A DNA stretch of 64,000 nt from Mugil cephalus (GCF_022458985.1 NC_061785.1:1357816-1421815); one strand, 5' to 3'. Positions 10,123-22,345 are shown, numbered from the stretch's first letter. Notes: generated by a model from the sequence alone, not told the origin. Program-made: numbers and translations.

Positions 10123-12600
10123 AAAATGTGATGGACAGAAACTATTTGGTCTGGCTTCTGGTACTGGCCTGCAGGAACTCTGTCCTACTACCTAGTCTCA
10201 TTTAACACATTCAACACCACATTCACTGAGCGGTTTATGTAGCCATGAAGCTGTGGACAAAAAACGAATGCAGCAAAACAACTCAAAACAGATATAACCA
10301 GAGCTGCTTATACCCATTAAGGTTTCAATCTTCAGTGTATTTTATGTTCTTCAGTTTGAGGGGTGTTTGGGAACTGCATTGCTCTGTGCAGTTTATTACT
10401 GATTAATTATGTTTAGTGTGTGTTGCTCTGATTTGACGATATTTCACATTCTAACTGGTGTGTGGTTAAAAATCATTTGTATTATTATTTTATTATCGCA
10501 GGCTCTAACTGATTAGAAGGTTTTGGTCATTTTATATTTAAGATTTATTATCTCCTGTTTGATTTGTTTGCTTGATTAACACATTTGTAATGTTAAGATT
10601 GATTCTAATAACTTTTTTTATGTTTGTTATTGGGTTTTTTTCATTTTAAATATATTTGTTAATTTCTGTTGATTGAGGTTTTCCTGTAAGTAAATAATGA
10701 TGAATCATTTCTCATTGGTCCTCCCATACAGTATTATAATTAAGATTAACATGAATGCAAATAATCAAGTTGTTTTGTCTTGTTTCTTTCCACAAACACA
10801 CAGAGAGTGGATCTAATAATGTGCTGATTTATTTCTCAATTGGCCGATGAATAATTTTCTTGTACAACAGAAAAGTGACGTCTTTGTAGTGCATGAGAAG
10901 AAAAAGGTTAAATTTCACATTTTAGGAGCTGCACATTTTGTTTATAAAGGTTCAGGGGTAATTATTTGATGTTAAAAATAGTTCAGTTTTCTAGAGTTGT
11001 AGAATAAATACTGATATTATTGCTAAAATTAAATTGATGGCTACTCAAAATTAGACAAGGCTGCCCTCTGCTGACAGAGAGTGTAACTATGACAAAAACT
11101 GTTGTCGTCAAAGGAAAATCAATGTGTACACATTCATGGAGTTGTAGAACATTTATAGTCTAGTTTAGTTTGAACAAAGATAAAAAAGAAAAGGGAGAAA
11201 AAAGGAAAGATATATGAAGATCAGTTCAAAGAGGACTAGGAAGGAGTATAAACTTATTAACTTCTACCCCTTATCTCCCTATGATTCATTGCCATATTGC
11301 ATGTCCCTATATGTAATAAATTGATTTTGCATGTAAATCATTATATCATGGACTGCTGTGGAAGGAAAACATTCTTAGTTTTGTCGTCATTTTGTGTCAG
11401 TTATTAATGAGACCAGGCCAATAATGTGCATGACTTCCCACTGCGCAACGCCACCTCTACAGTGGTGAGTGAAGAATAATCCTCACAAACACATAGATAA
11501 TTAATAAGCTGAACACAAAACTTCAAATTGTCCCAAAGAGACCTTCACCTCCTTAAATACTCTGGTCTTAATAGGAACAAACAGACTTGGCCATACTCAC
11601 CTAATTACAACCTAAACGTCCTTTAAGTTTAAACCAAAACTGCAGCCTCCATCCACTTTTTGCTAAAGTCTATGGTGTCTATGCAGGAAGCCCAAAGAAC
11701 AAAAGCAACAAAGGATTATGCTGTTCAAACCTAAACAGTGTTAACGGAGGGGCTGGGGTGGAGGCAGTTCTAAACCCTGCAAAAAACAACTGAGTGGTGA
11801 GTTCTAAACAACTGCACTTATACAGAATGGAAAGTTATGGATAAATAATTTCTAATATTGAATTTTGTTTGCTTGGATGGCCCACAGGCAAATATAGATG
11901 CAGATATATTAATGAATAAATAAAACCTCGTGAAATATTATGACAATGGTGCTAAATAGGCTAAATAATAATCTAAATCACTTACATTTTAAGTACAGTA
12001 TGTGAAGGTTAAAACAAGTGCAGCCAATTTGATGGAGGCTGAATTATAGTAGCCTTATCTATATTTTACAGGTGCTATGCTTAAGTTTCTAACAAGCAGC
12101 ACAGAGTCAGCCAGTCAGCCAGTGGAGGGACACACAACCAGATAGGACAGGATGATTTTGCATCCAGAAAGTGCAGAAAGGGACATTTTTGATGGTGAGT
12201 AATTTGTTACACATTTAGTTTGGTTTGATTTGGTCTGTATTTATTTGGAGTTAGACCAACAGGTGGTTACACTAGTGCAATATATTTAAGGGGTGGGGTG
12301 GGGGGAGTGGAAGCACTGGGTGTCAGGTGTGACTGCTGAACATTGTGGGGTTCAGTTAAGAGGGCCACTTAGGAGAATTTTGCCTAGGGCCCCATGAAGG
12401 TCTGAACCAGCTCTGACCAGACACTAGGTAATTAGCCTAGCCACCGAAGTAAAACACTGGAAAACACCAGCTAATTAGCCTAGCCCACGCAGCAGTAGGA
12501 AAGAAATTGGAGTCACCCCCCTTAATGCAGCCACCACGCCACCATGTGCCTTTCAACTAACCAGTTAGATTAATCCTACTACAACTGCTACCTATTGACA
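10123..12600. other. AT-rich intergenic region
   Basis: It starts with what looks like former 3' sequence of the SNTX-like gene. No gene recognised. A G-rich run at ~12289-12313 (several GGGG blocks) could form a G-quadruplex and is longer in unit C (~49710-49733). The matching region in unit C is 47573-50040. Confidence 0.5.
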
Positions 12601-13130
12601 GTACATAGCTACCCTTTACCTTTAGCATGCTCCCCAGCTAGCGTGCTTCCTCCGTAGCCACAACCACTGGCTCGCTCGCTCCGCTGCCAGGGACATATTC
12701 TTTACGGCAACCCTCTGTTCTTTTCCGCGGAAAGCCCGACTCACACAGGAGAGCAACGGCGGATTTTGCAAAACAAATCCACGGCAGCCGACCTCCAGTG
12801 GGCGCACACGGGCGCTCCAGCCTCGCTGTTCCGCTTCTGATGCCAACTCCGCATATCTATCTCTCTTGTGCTCATTCGCCTCTTCAACTCTGTCTTCCTA
12901 CGGGACAGTTAGTTCCACAAAATACACTATCCTTTCTTTCTCAGACCACAACAGCACGTCCGGGTCTTTTGAGGGTCACGGCTATCTGTTATGGAATCAT
13001 CAGCCGGCCATCTAGGTCGGTCCTTCAGCTCCCAGGCTCCGCCACACTTAGCTGCACTACATTATGCCTGCGCCTCGCTGATCTGGCCTTATCTCCCCCC
13101 TGAACGAACATAATATGCTTATTCTCCTTT
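12600..13130. other. CpG-rich stretch, no recognised gene
   Basis: GC- and CpG-richer than its surroundings. The short frames here are not conserved in frame with unit C (50040-50560), so I do not call a protein. It may be promoter-like DNA or part of the hAT-related insertion that follows. Confidence 0.4.
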
Positions 13131-13429
13131 CTAGCAGCTGAGGAATTTGCTTCAATCCGTTTTCTGCATCTGCAATGGTTAGAAGAGTGTCGGATATGTC
13201 CGGGAACTTGGTCGATCAGCTGGACCGGGATCTGGCGAAGTGCAGGTGGTTCAGCATCCAGTGTGACGAGTCCGTCACAGCGCAGCTGCTCGTCTTTATC
13301 CGGTTTTATGGTTTTATGGTGTTTGATGATTTCTCCACAAAAGAAGATCTTCTGACACTGCTGCCCCTAAATACAACTACGAGGGGAATTGACATCTATA
13401 ACGCGGTGAAGGAGTTTTTTTCGTCTTGA
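13130..13429 (+). mobile_element. hAT transposase fragment (ZBED/GTF2IRD2-like)
   Basis: The frame 13175-13429 encodes VRRVSDMSGNL, FSIQCDES, QLLVFIRFYG, FSTKEDLLTLLPL and RGIDIYNAVKEFF, the order seen in the catalytic region of hAT transposases of the Charlie/GTF2IRD2-like kind. It ends at a stop and lacks the rest. An acceptor-like TTCTCCTTTCTAG precedes it. Unit C has the same fragment at ~50550-50846 with a few extra residues and a frameshift. Confidence 0.8.
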
Positions 13430-13574
13430 ACAAAACACGTGTAATCAGGAAACATTTTACCGCTCCAACGTCTCCCTGCACAAACACAAACGTGAACACG
13501 ACATGTCATTGGAGCGCGTGCTTTGAAAAGCGCGGGTCCCGTTTGGATTGGTCGACAGAAACGGTTGGAGGAGG

Positions 13575-13633
13575 AGAAGAAGAAGAAGAAGAAGAAGAAG
13601 AAGAAGAAGAAGAAGAAGAAGAAGAAGAAGAAG
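13575..13633. repeat. GAA microsatellite
   Basis: About 19-20 GAA units, against about 12 in unit C (51002-51036). The poly-Glu, poly-Arg and poly-Leu frames here are artefacts of the repeat. Confidence 0.95.
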
Positions 13634-13649
13634 ACATGCCATTGGCTGT

Positions 13650-13790
13650 TGGGATACTGAACATCCGTCTTTGACGTTACGCTTAACAAGGTCAACAACC
13701 ACCACGCAGCTGTTCCCGTTTGGTCACAGAAACTCGGAGCAAACAGCGGCTAATGTCGAGGCTGGAGGAAGGACGAAGGCAGAAGGCAAG
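13650..13790 (+). promoter_or_regulatory. Possible promoter and first exon of SAM-domain gene
   Basis: A GC-rich block with several CpGs holds a short frame from ATG at ~13753 up to a GCAAGT (GC-type) donor candidate at ~13787. It sits upstream of the SAM exon at 15184 and is conserved in unit C (~51080-51190). Inference only. Confidence 0.3.
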
Positions 13791-13799
13791 TATCAAACT

Positions 13800-15183
13800 G
13801 AAGCTTAGTGGTATTAGCTTTATTTACCACCATGCCTCTGACTTTACTCAGTCCGCAAAACCAATCCGCTAGCATGTCGTCAATTGAAATGTTAGCTAAT
13901 GATGACAAAAGTATGGCCGGCGGCGTCTTCACGTGGCGTCTGCCAGTGTTTGTCATAGATATAACTCTATGAGTGTTAGTAGTCAGCCAGACCAACCACT
14001 TTTTATTTTATTTACACTAACGTTAGCTTAGCACCTAACAGTGAGTCATTACGTTTACTTTTGTGAACTGACTGACACAGGGTGAGAGAAAGAGGAATAA
14101 CATTTGTTTAGAGCTGCAACAATGAACAATAATCGATTATTAACCCTCTTCTACATTTTCACTAATTTGTTGGCCATAACCTTGACTGCGTGTCTTGAAA
14201 TGCATGATTTCTAGCTAGGATAGGAAGCTGGATTTTATGGAACGTGTCAAAATGTCAAAGTCTTTTTTCCGCGCAGACTCCTCCTACTCCTCCACTTGCA
14301 GGTGTCGCTAATAAGCCATTTTAAGTGGATTTTCTTCCAAAGAAGAGAGAACAAATGTTTTATAGATGATACTGAGATTTGGTAATGGTTTATTTCAACC
14401 AGTTACTTTTTCTTAAAACTAATATTTTCATCTTCCTCTTGCCTCTCACAAATATAGGAGGAGCGACCTACTCTGCCTTTTTCAAGGTTTTTCAAATTTT
14501 AATTTTGGTGTTAGTGGTCAACATGAAATTCAAAAACAATACTGAAAAATATGTAAAGGATAAGCTCGATCATCTTGCAGTTTATTGAGGGGAGATCTGC
14601 TAACACAGTTTAGGTCCACTTTTTCACAACCAATAGCATTTATTTTGATTTTGGCAAATTTCATGAGTCATCATTTTTTTTCTTTCTCTCTGCAGATAAG
14701 TGGTGAGAGTTGATTTCATGGCATAAACTTGTGTTTAAGAACTCCACTCCTTTCCATGCTGAACTGTTCAGTGAAGCAATGCAGATGGAGAAACCTTAGT
14801 CAAAGAACCCAATTTTGAGCAGCTACCGAGATGCAGTGGAAAGGCACTCAGTACAAAAAGGGTGTTTCTGAGTTTAAACCAAGGTGAGGCACTTGAATTC
14901 AGACAGATTGAGCTCATGCTTGTGATGCAGGACCAGCATGTATACTGTGTTACACCTCATGATGTGTCCTATGTGCCAGCATTTGCATTGTATGAAGTGA
15001 AACAAGCATGAAATGTTGGAAGCCTGAGCAGAAACTAGATAATTACCATTTGCCTGTGTACAAGCTTTGTGGGACAAGAGTAATTTCACTTAAGCATAGC
15101 ACTGTTGACTCCGAGTCATCTGGAGTTTGAAAGAGTAAATCTGACAGTAACAGTATTTTTCATCCCTTCTAGTCCTCCTAGTC
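13800..15183. other. Putative intron upstream of the SAM exon
   Basis: No recognisable gene. Short frames here are not preserved in unit C. The last ~20 bases (CATCCCTTCTAG) form a good acceptor just before the ATG at 15184. Confidence 0.4.
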
Positions 15184-15369
15184 ATGGATGCAGAGAGTCC
15201 GCTTCTGTCTTTCATCAAATCAGTGCCTAAACTGAGAGATCCTGAGCCTTTGCTGGAGCATCTGCAATGTTTAGGAGTTGAGGACCTGAGCTACCTGCAG
15301 GAGAGTGACCTCCTTTCTGTCCTCAGACCAGTTGAAGCCAGGAAACGTCTGTCACTGCTCAAAAAGACA
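15184..15369 (+). CDS. SAM-domain exon (SAMD3-like), fragment
   Basis: The ATG is followed by a 62-codon helical sequence with the pattern of a sterile alpha motif domain: LLEHLQCLGVEDLSYLQESD, then LSVLRPVEARKRLSLLK. Fish genomes carry many SAMD3-like genes starting this way, and I assign it on that likeness. The donor is GTATGT after 15369. The acceptor-like TTCTAG is just upstream. SAM domains mediate protein-protein or RNA contacts. Further exons are uncertain: candidates end at ~15851 (donor GTGAGT) and start at ~16389 (acceptor CTCTGCAG). The latter is cut by a hAT element, so a full gene is doubtful. Copy C is at 52599. Confidence 0.6.
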
Positions 15370-16472
15370 GTATGTGTTTCAGTTGTACAGAATAAACTTT
15401 CACATTAAAAAAAATATGCATAGTCAAAATCTACTTATTAGGTCCACCTGTACTAATCAATGGAGTCCAATACAGCAGTTCTACTACGAATTATACTTAA
15501 AGAATCTTCTCTACATTTTTGTTGATGTTTTGAAAAAGGTGATTATTATAAACTACACCTTGTTCATCATTGATTTCATAGTGGGTCTTAGTGGTGGTGT
15601 ACTGCATTATATTGAGAAAGGAACAGTTTAAAATATATCAATGGCTACTGAGGATAGAATTATATTAGGTAATAATATACCCACATTGAGTTATGTGATG
15701 TCTGTGTTTAAATATTACTACTATCTGTCCTTTAATAAGGCCAACAACATGTATTGGACAGTCATCCAAGCAGCAAGAGCAACCAACAGTTGAGTAGAGC
15801 CAGTACCAGTACAAGTCCAGTAACACAGTCTGACCAGATGCCCCTCTCTGGTGAGTACATGCATCTGTTGCACACAATTACTCTTTTGGGTTAGATGGGC
15901 TGAAAAATGACATAATCTACCTGTAACTTAGTGTAATATAGTACAATCAGCAGCAGTGAATTGACAGTGTGCTTATAAATCAGTATCATCAGTTGGGTCT
16001 ATCTTCTCTAGATTCTGATTCGGTAGCAAATGACACACAACTAATGATGGGATGGGATTATGGGATGAACACAGGATACTTTATCACAATGTACAGAAAA
16101 AAAATGACTTTTGTATCCAGCAGTAGCAATAGTTCCCCCAACAACAATATGTTGTTCATTTAGTTCCCATGTATAGTCAGTCTGGTGTGTATTTTCTTTG
16201 TAGTGTGTTGAGATCTTGCAAGCTTGTCTGTCCCAAAGCAACAGTGTCATCTATAGTGGGACTCGTGTGACTGCTGTGGTGTTGGAAAAGGCTGTATATT
16301 CTTGCACCTTTATCCTGGTCCTGCCTCTTAAACTGTTATTAGCTGTTATTATTTAATAACCGCTAATGTTTTTCTGTCTTCTCTGCAGGTGGTTACAGCT
16401 CAGAAACAGCAACTTCACTACGATCAACAAGTAGTTCAAATATGGACACCACACCTCGTCAACTGTATAGAG
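15370..16472 (+). other. Downstream part of SAM-domain gene fragment
   Basis: It contains splice-site candidates (acceptor TTCTCTAG near 16012, donor GTGAGT near 15852, acceptor CTCTGCAG near 16388) but no frame I can assign to a domain. The region is conserved in unit C to 53640. Confidence 0.35.
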
Positions 16473-17155
16473 CAGGGGTCGGCAACCTGCGGCTCTTTCG
16501 TTCCTCTGTTGCAGCTCTCTGCAGCGAGCGGTGCGGAGCAAGGATGCTGATCAAAGCCATTCACTTTTTCACGCTAACTAACTGCTTCAGAATAGCAGCA
16601 ACTAGTCACTCATCAGTGAACGAGCGAGAGTTACACAACAACTGAATGACACTGAATGCCACACCACACTCAGGGTTGTAACATCAACCAAAAAACACTG
16701 AACGCCCACAGTGCATTGCAGCTCATTTACTAGTTGCTTTCGAGTATTTAATTCAAATGTATTTTTATTTTAGTGCGTTAGTTTTTGAAATATAAATCTA
16801 AATTTTAATTGATGGTGATCTTTTAACATTAAAATAAAATGTATTTAACTTTTTGTTGCACAAAATATACGCCACAACTGCCGACGTACGACACCCGCCG
16901 CCAGGTCCAGCTCGCTATTTATTGAACTTTTCGACCCCAGGTAAGCCGACCATGGAAAAATCCTTGTTATGTATGCTTCGTTTTCTCTGCAGCAGTTATT
17001 TCATTTCATAAATGCAACACACTATGGGCCTAGCATAGAGGTGAAAACAATATATGCAGAGTTATCTTCATTTTATCTTCATGTCAAAGGGGTTTTGTGG
17101 CTCCCAGTGTTTTTTTCCAAATGGCTCTTTGAGTGTTGAGTGTTGCCGACCCCTG
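16473..17155. mobile_element. Non-autonomous hAT element with perfect 8-bp target duplication
   Basis: Starts CAGGGGTCGGCAAC and ends GTTGCCGACCCCTG, perfect terminal inverted repeats of a common vertebrate hAT type. It is flanked on both sides by gtatagag (16465-16472 and 17156-17163), an 8-bp target-site duplication as hAT elements make. At 683 bp it has no intact transposase. It interrupts what may be an exon of the SAM-domain gene. Its site lies in the segment missing from unit C. Confidence 0.93.
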
Positions 17156-17163
17156 GTATAGAG

Positions 17164-18251
17164 TATGGATTCATTTACAGTGACGTTTCACCAAGTTTCT
17201 AATCAGTGTTGTGGATGTATGGTGACTTGTATGTAAATTGGTAACTCAACTATTTTTTTTTTTTAATTTATTTATTTGTTTACTTTTTTCTTTCATTACC
17301 AGTTCAGTAGATTTTTTTTAATTTTTTTTTTTTGTTTCAGAACCAGTCATTTTAATTGAATAGATTTTTGGATATTGCTGTAATAATGGCTACCTGCTAC
17401 AGTTTAATAAAAATACGGAGAATGGGAAATTGTAGCTGTTCTTGTTCAGCTTGGTCTCATTTTTTCTCATGTTCTCTTTTTTTTAAAAAAGATCAAATTA
17501 TTGTTATATACTGTTATATTATGTCTAATCTAATTGGCCTACAGCCTTTTTAAATAAAATAATGCCATTAAAACAACTAAGAAGCACATTTCTGTAACTT
17601 TAAGCATTTTTATTCATATTACAATGTTAATTTGCCGTCTTTATGGGTAATTTCATTATTTTAAAATGTAAATGTTTGTAATTAAACGTTAAAAACAACG
17701 TAAAACAATTATCCATTTGATGTTTTCTAAAATTAACATTAAATTCTTGAAATCTAACCAAATATCTAGTTTTGCAACAGTTTTTTGACGTGTTTTGAAA
17801 GATTTAATCACATTATTTTGTGTCATACTGTTGTATTACATCAAATATAAATTATTATACAATTCTTCCATAAAATGTCATTTAAACCAATTAATTGATT
17901 TAAATTAATAACAGCTATTTTCTGTAAATTTAAGCATTATTGTTCGTAATATAACATTTATTTACCATATTTCTAGGTGATTTAATTGTTTTAAAATGTG
18001 AAAATGTTTCTAATTAAACGTTAAAACAACCTGAAAATACGGCAAAATCTGGTTAAAATTACAAATACAAACTGTATTTTAATTATGGAAAATAACAGTA
18101 TTTTTACGACAAAGTAATTTTCCGTTATTTTAGGGTATTTTTATGGCGCCCCTGCTGCCAGTGCAAACAAATGATGTTAACGCAGACCCTAACGTCATAA
18201 CTGACGTCCCCTTCTCCAGAAATGTAGCTACGCTTCACGGCAACACAGAGA
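17164..18251. repeat. AT-rich, degenerate repeat DNA
   Basis: Repeated phrases (taattaaacgttaaaac at ~17680 and ~18012) suggest an old internal duplication. The part at ~18060-18160, ending in a segment with ATGGCGCCCCTGCTGCCAG, resembles the end of a widespread fish DNA element. No gene seen. Confidence 0.45.
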
Positions 18252-18510
18252 ACCAGAGCTGTGATTGGTCCTCTTTAGTGTTTAATGTAACCAGAGCTGT
18301 GATTGGTCCTCTTTAGTGTTTTAATGTAACCAGAGCTGTGATTGGTCCTCTTTAGTGTTTAAATGTAACTACAGCTGTGATTGGTCCTCTTTAGTGTTTA
18401 AATGGAACTAGAGCTGTGATTGGTCCTCTTTAGTGTTTAATGTAATCAGAGCTGTGATTGGTCCTCTTTAGTGTTTAATGTAACCAGAGCTGTGATTGGT
18501 CCTCTTGGAA
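18252..18510. repeat. Tandem repeat, ~39-bp unit, about seven copies
   Basis: Each unit carries AGAGCTGTGATTGGTCCTCT, which includes an inverted CCAAT box. Starts are near 18252, 18292, 18331, 18371, 18410, 18448 and 18485, with few substitutions. Confidence 0.92.
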
Positions 18511-19959
18511 GCAGTGTGTCTCGGTTTTAATATTTAAATGGAACTAGAGCTGAATTTTCAACAAAAGTTTCAGTCTCCATTGTTGAAAATGAAGCAGGAA
18601 GCAGAAACAAAAATGAGCTCAACTGGTAAAAAAGAAAAAAAAAAAAAAAAGACGTAGCGCCGCCTACTGGCTGGGTGGAGTTGTTACAGAGTGAACCAGA
18701 CTGATGAAGTATAAATGACTCGGACTAGAGTGTCTACTATGTCTAGTCCTCCATGACTATTAAAGAACCTTTACTGCGTCAGCACAACATCTGTCCCCTT
18801 CTCTGCTTTCATATATGGTATGTGGTAGATGGTGTATGATATGATTATTAAGTGTTCACATGTGACTGACCATTAAAACAAACTTCTTAGAGCCGGACAC
18901 GTCTCTACCGCATGTTTAAATAAAGTGACTAAACACAGTTTAAACCACTGAGAAGCAGAAAAACGATCAGAATGATGGAAAACTGTGGACGAGGTTTTGT
19001 TTGGCTCAGAAACTGCTGCTGGCCCTGAGACATAAACACAATCCCTCTACCCACAATCCCTTGTGTCTGCAGGTCATTATGTTCTCACACCTTCACCAAC
19101 TGCACTGCAGCTCTGTTGTTCCAGGACACATCACGTATCAGACTTTATTCCACTGATCTTTTATCACCTGGACTCTGATGCTAGTTCTTCTGTGTGGCTG
19201 CCATCAGAGTGGGAGCAGCTGAGAGGAGGCGACTATCAGGTTGGTAGTGGATGTTAAAGCTCTGCTCCCCAGAGTGTTTCTATTCCAGGATTGTGGCAGA
19301 CATCCAATCCACGCTGATGGCGTCTCTGAGGACAGATGATTCAGGAAGAGGGCAGTGCTGTGATGTGGGGTTGCTGCAGTTGTTCAGATCCAGGTTCAGC
19401 AACATCGTGCCCAAAGAATGAGGTCAGCTGACTACCTGAATACACTGAATGAGCAGCTTATTCCATCCATGGAGCTTTTCTTCCATGTTCCACGATGACA
19501 ACACCAGGATTCATGGGCCCATCAGAACAAGATCTTGGAGAAAAATGATTTGAGAGCACTGGATGAAATAAATCTGGTGACATTGTAGAAGCTTCTTATT
19601 AAATCCGTGTCACAGACATTGATGCTGGAACTAAAGAGGAAACATCTGGACCTTGGATAAGTGGAGGGAAAATAAATGAACGAATAAATGTAAAGATGGA
19701 GTTAAAAGTTTCACTTTCAGGTCTCTCAGGTCGAGGTTCCTCCAGGAGCAGAATCTAATCGATTCAGGTGACGGCTCATTAACGGGCAGCTCGTCCTCCA
19801 GTCAGCCTGCTTGTTTAGTTTAGTTTATTTCTAACACACATTTAAAAAGAGTCTCAGTTGAACAATAGAAATAAATCAATTAACATAAAACTAATAACTA
19901 TGAGCTAATATAGGCAATAAAACATGGACTAAAACAAAGTAAAACTGTGTTTGCAGAAT
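18511..19959. other. Intergenic, no recognised gene
   Basis: A poly-A run at ~18630-18650 may mark a retroposed fragment. Short frames such as 19063-19257 show no family resemblance. Confidence 0.4.
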
Positions 19960-20380
19960 AAATCCAAGACGTCCTGCTTGACTTTGGTCCAGAATCCAGC
20001 AGTCCAGCATCGAAAAGGCTCCATCGCCTCCGGTTCTGAGTCTGGACCTAGGACCCTGGATCCAGGAAGGTCCAGTATCTGGTCTGTAGATCTGACAGGT
20101 AAGACTCTTACAAACTCATGGTAAGAGTTTAAAATGAATCTTAAAATGGACTGGAAGGCAGTGCAGGGAGGCCGGGTACCAGGGTGATGTGGTCTCAGCC
20201 TGCAGGTGGCGTACTAATGACTGGTCCAGACCAACGGACAGAGAGCCACAGTTGTCTAAATGAGTGTGAATTATCTTCTCAAAATCATGTGCAGGGAGGA
20301 AGGACTTCGTTTTACTTAAAAGTCTTTGAAACTGAATTGATCTACTGATCATATTTAAAGGTGGAGACATTTAGACTCCA
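19960..20380 (-). mobile_element. Non-LTR retrotransposon 3' fragment
   Basis: The minus frame 20116-20370 reads DFEKIIHTHLDNCGSLSVG, then LDQSLVRHLQ and SLHCLPVHFKIHFK. This matches the degenerate C-terminal part of LINE reverse transcriptases (HTH then LHWLPV...F pattern). It is short and eroded. It lies in the part absent from unit C. Confidence 0.7.
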
Positions 20381-21160
20381 CTAGAGACCAACCTGTGGAC
20401 CAGAACATGAATTCATCATGTTTTATTTCCATCCATGTTCACTCAGCTCTCAGAGAGTTTATTGGCTGTGATGTCACTGACATTCATCACGTCTGACGCA
20501 GCAGCAGAAGCTTCTTCACGTTTCGGCTCGTTGGAGCTTCATCGATGAAATGTTCACGATGATGATCATGATAAGAGGAGTTAGAGAAGAGAAAGAGGCT
20601 TAGAGTAAAACCCAGAGCGATATAATTATAATCAGAGTATCATCAGACCTCAGAGTACAGAAGATGAGATCAGAGATTCAGTTCTTACAGCGACAGGACA
20701 AAAAGACAAAGTTAATGTATTAAAGAATCAAACCTACATATTCAATATTCTGCAAACTGGATTTAAATTAAAACGGATCAAATCATCAGATATAAACTCT
20801 ATATTTATTTAACCAAGGTAACAGAATTTAATTTAATATATGCACTGATGGTGTGTTTGTTGAATGACAAACTAGAAGTCTCTCTGTCAATCATCTCAGA
20901 TTTCTTCACATTTAACTCAAACTGGTCCGTTAACAGAAGCTGAATTATCTCTGAGCAGCTCCTGTTTGTAATGAACTGGTGTCAGTGATGATTCATTCCA
21001 CCGAACTCTGAGAGACTTCAAGGAAACTTAAAAACATGCAGATTCTCAGGCAGCTTCTGAACTGTCATCATGAACGTTCACATCAGTTATGAAACATGTT
21101 TGAAACACATCAGAACTTTACGTTTTTAATCCATCTTCAAATAATAATAATAATTAATAA
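20381..21160. other. Intergenic, nothing recognised
   Basis: AT-rich sequence without a long frame or clear repeat. The unit C counterpart resumes at its right edge (~21118). Confidence 0.4.
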
Positions 21161-21539
21161 TCAGTCCAGTTTAAAGTTCTTTGTTTTCTTTTCTAAACAT
21201 TTATCATGATCAAACTGCAGCAGAAACTCTTCCTCCTCCTCCCAACGACTCCATCTGTCCTTTGTTTCTCTCCTCTTTTCACTCGCTCCTCTTTCTTTCT
21301 CCATTTCAACACAAACTTCCCCGTCAATAGTCCTGAGATCGATGCGGCCGAGAACAATAGCAGCAGCCGAGCATGTGAGCAGCTTTCTCTCCGTCGATGG
21401 CGGCTGTGAATCCTCTAACACGCTGCCGCGACCGTTTGGTCGACAAAAGGTGGTGAAGTGTTTGTGGCTGAAAAAGAGAAAGAGACGTGTAATTCTTCTC
21501 TGATCGGCCTCCAGAAAAATCACTGCAGGTTCAGAGGAA

Positions 21540-21636
21540 CTTAAAAACTGTGTCTGGTGTTTGGAGCCGCTCGACTTCAACCTGAGGATCGATGAGGGAC
21601 GTGGAGCGACTGTGAACACCAGACACAGTTTTAAGG
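21540..21636. repeat. Inverted repeat forming a 21-22 bp stem
   Basis: Arms at 21540-21561 and 21615-21636 pair along the core AACTGTGTCTGGTGTT with one extra A. In unit C (54065-54086 and 54140-54161) the arms are perfect over 22 bp. The loop is ~53 nt. A 152-codon frame on the minus strand overlaps it but shifts frame between units. Confidence 0.8.
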
Positions 21637-22266
21637 TCCTTCTTTTCTTAGAGGAGATGAAGAAGTTTCAGTGCGACCGTTAAAGGTAAAAGAGTCTACA
21701 TCCTCATCTACATGAGGTATTTTGGCTCATGTACCTGTGCCTCATGTTGCTATTGTGTTTAAATTCTATTCTGTCTATATCCATAGAATTACCTATAGAA
21801 TTACTGATTACTGAATTACTGATCCATTTAGAGTTAGGTTAGTGTGTTTCATAATTTATTGCATTGTTGTTCTGATGTTTCTGGATCCCTGTTTATAAGC
21901 TACAGATCCTGTTTGTAAATTGTATTTGTATTTTAAATGATGTGTAAAATAAAACCAAACGAAACGAGATGGAGACAAAGAAAGAATGAATGAAGATGAT
22001 GTCACTGTCTTCACCTGAACCTACGTCCTGAGGAGGTTTCTGCTGATCTTGAGTTGTTTAAATGTTTGTTGCGTTTAAGGAGAAATAACCATTAATTAAA
22101 GGCCTCAGTGATGGAGGACGGTTTGATTCCTGCAGACGATGAAGAAGAGAGAAGGCGTCAGGATTCTGCTCCTCTGAGGTCTGAACACTCAACTCGTTTA
22201 TTCCACAAAGACGTCCGTCTCTCAACTTCACAGAAATTCAAACCTCCACCTCTGTCTCCAGACACC

Positions 22267-22345
22267 TTCCTCCTCCTCCTCCTCCTCCTCCTCCTCCCCC
22301 TCCTCCTCCTCCTCCTCCTCCTCCTCATCATCATCATCATCATCA
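22267..22345. repeat. CTC/CATC microsatellite
   Basis: CTC tract followed by CAT units. The counterpart at 54790-54870 is a purer CTC run. The surrounding Arg- or Leu-rich frames are repeat artefacts. Confidence 0.95.

Noticed and set aside
13396-13808. Poly-Glu, poly-Arg, poly-Phe and poly-Leu proteins
   Set aside because: All frames of the GAA microsatellite. The tract length differs between units and there is no conserved flank.
21161-21619. 152-codon minus frame
   Set aside because: Unit C has the same length, but the middle third is in another frame, so the peptide is not conserved.
22108-22145. Possible tRNA-type B box (GGTTTGATTCC)
   Set aside because: No A box at the right distance and no cloverleaf.
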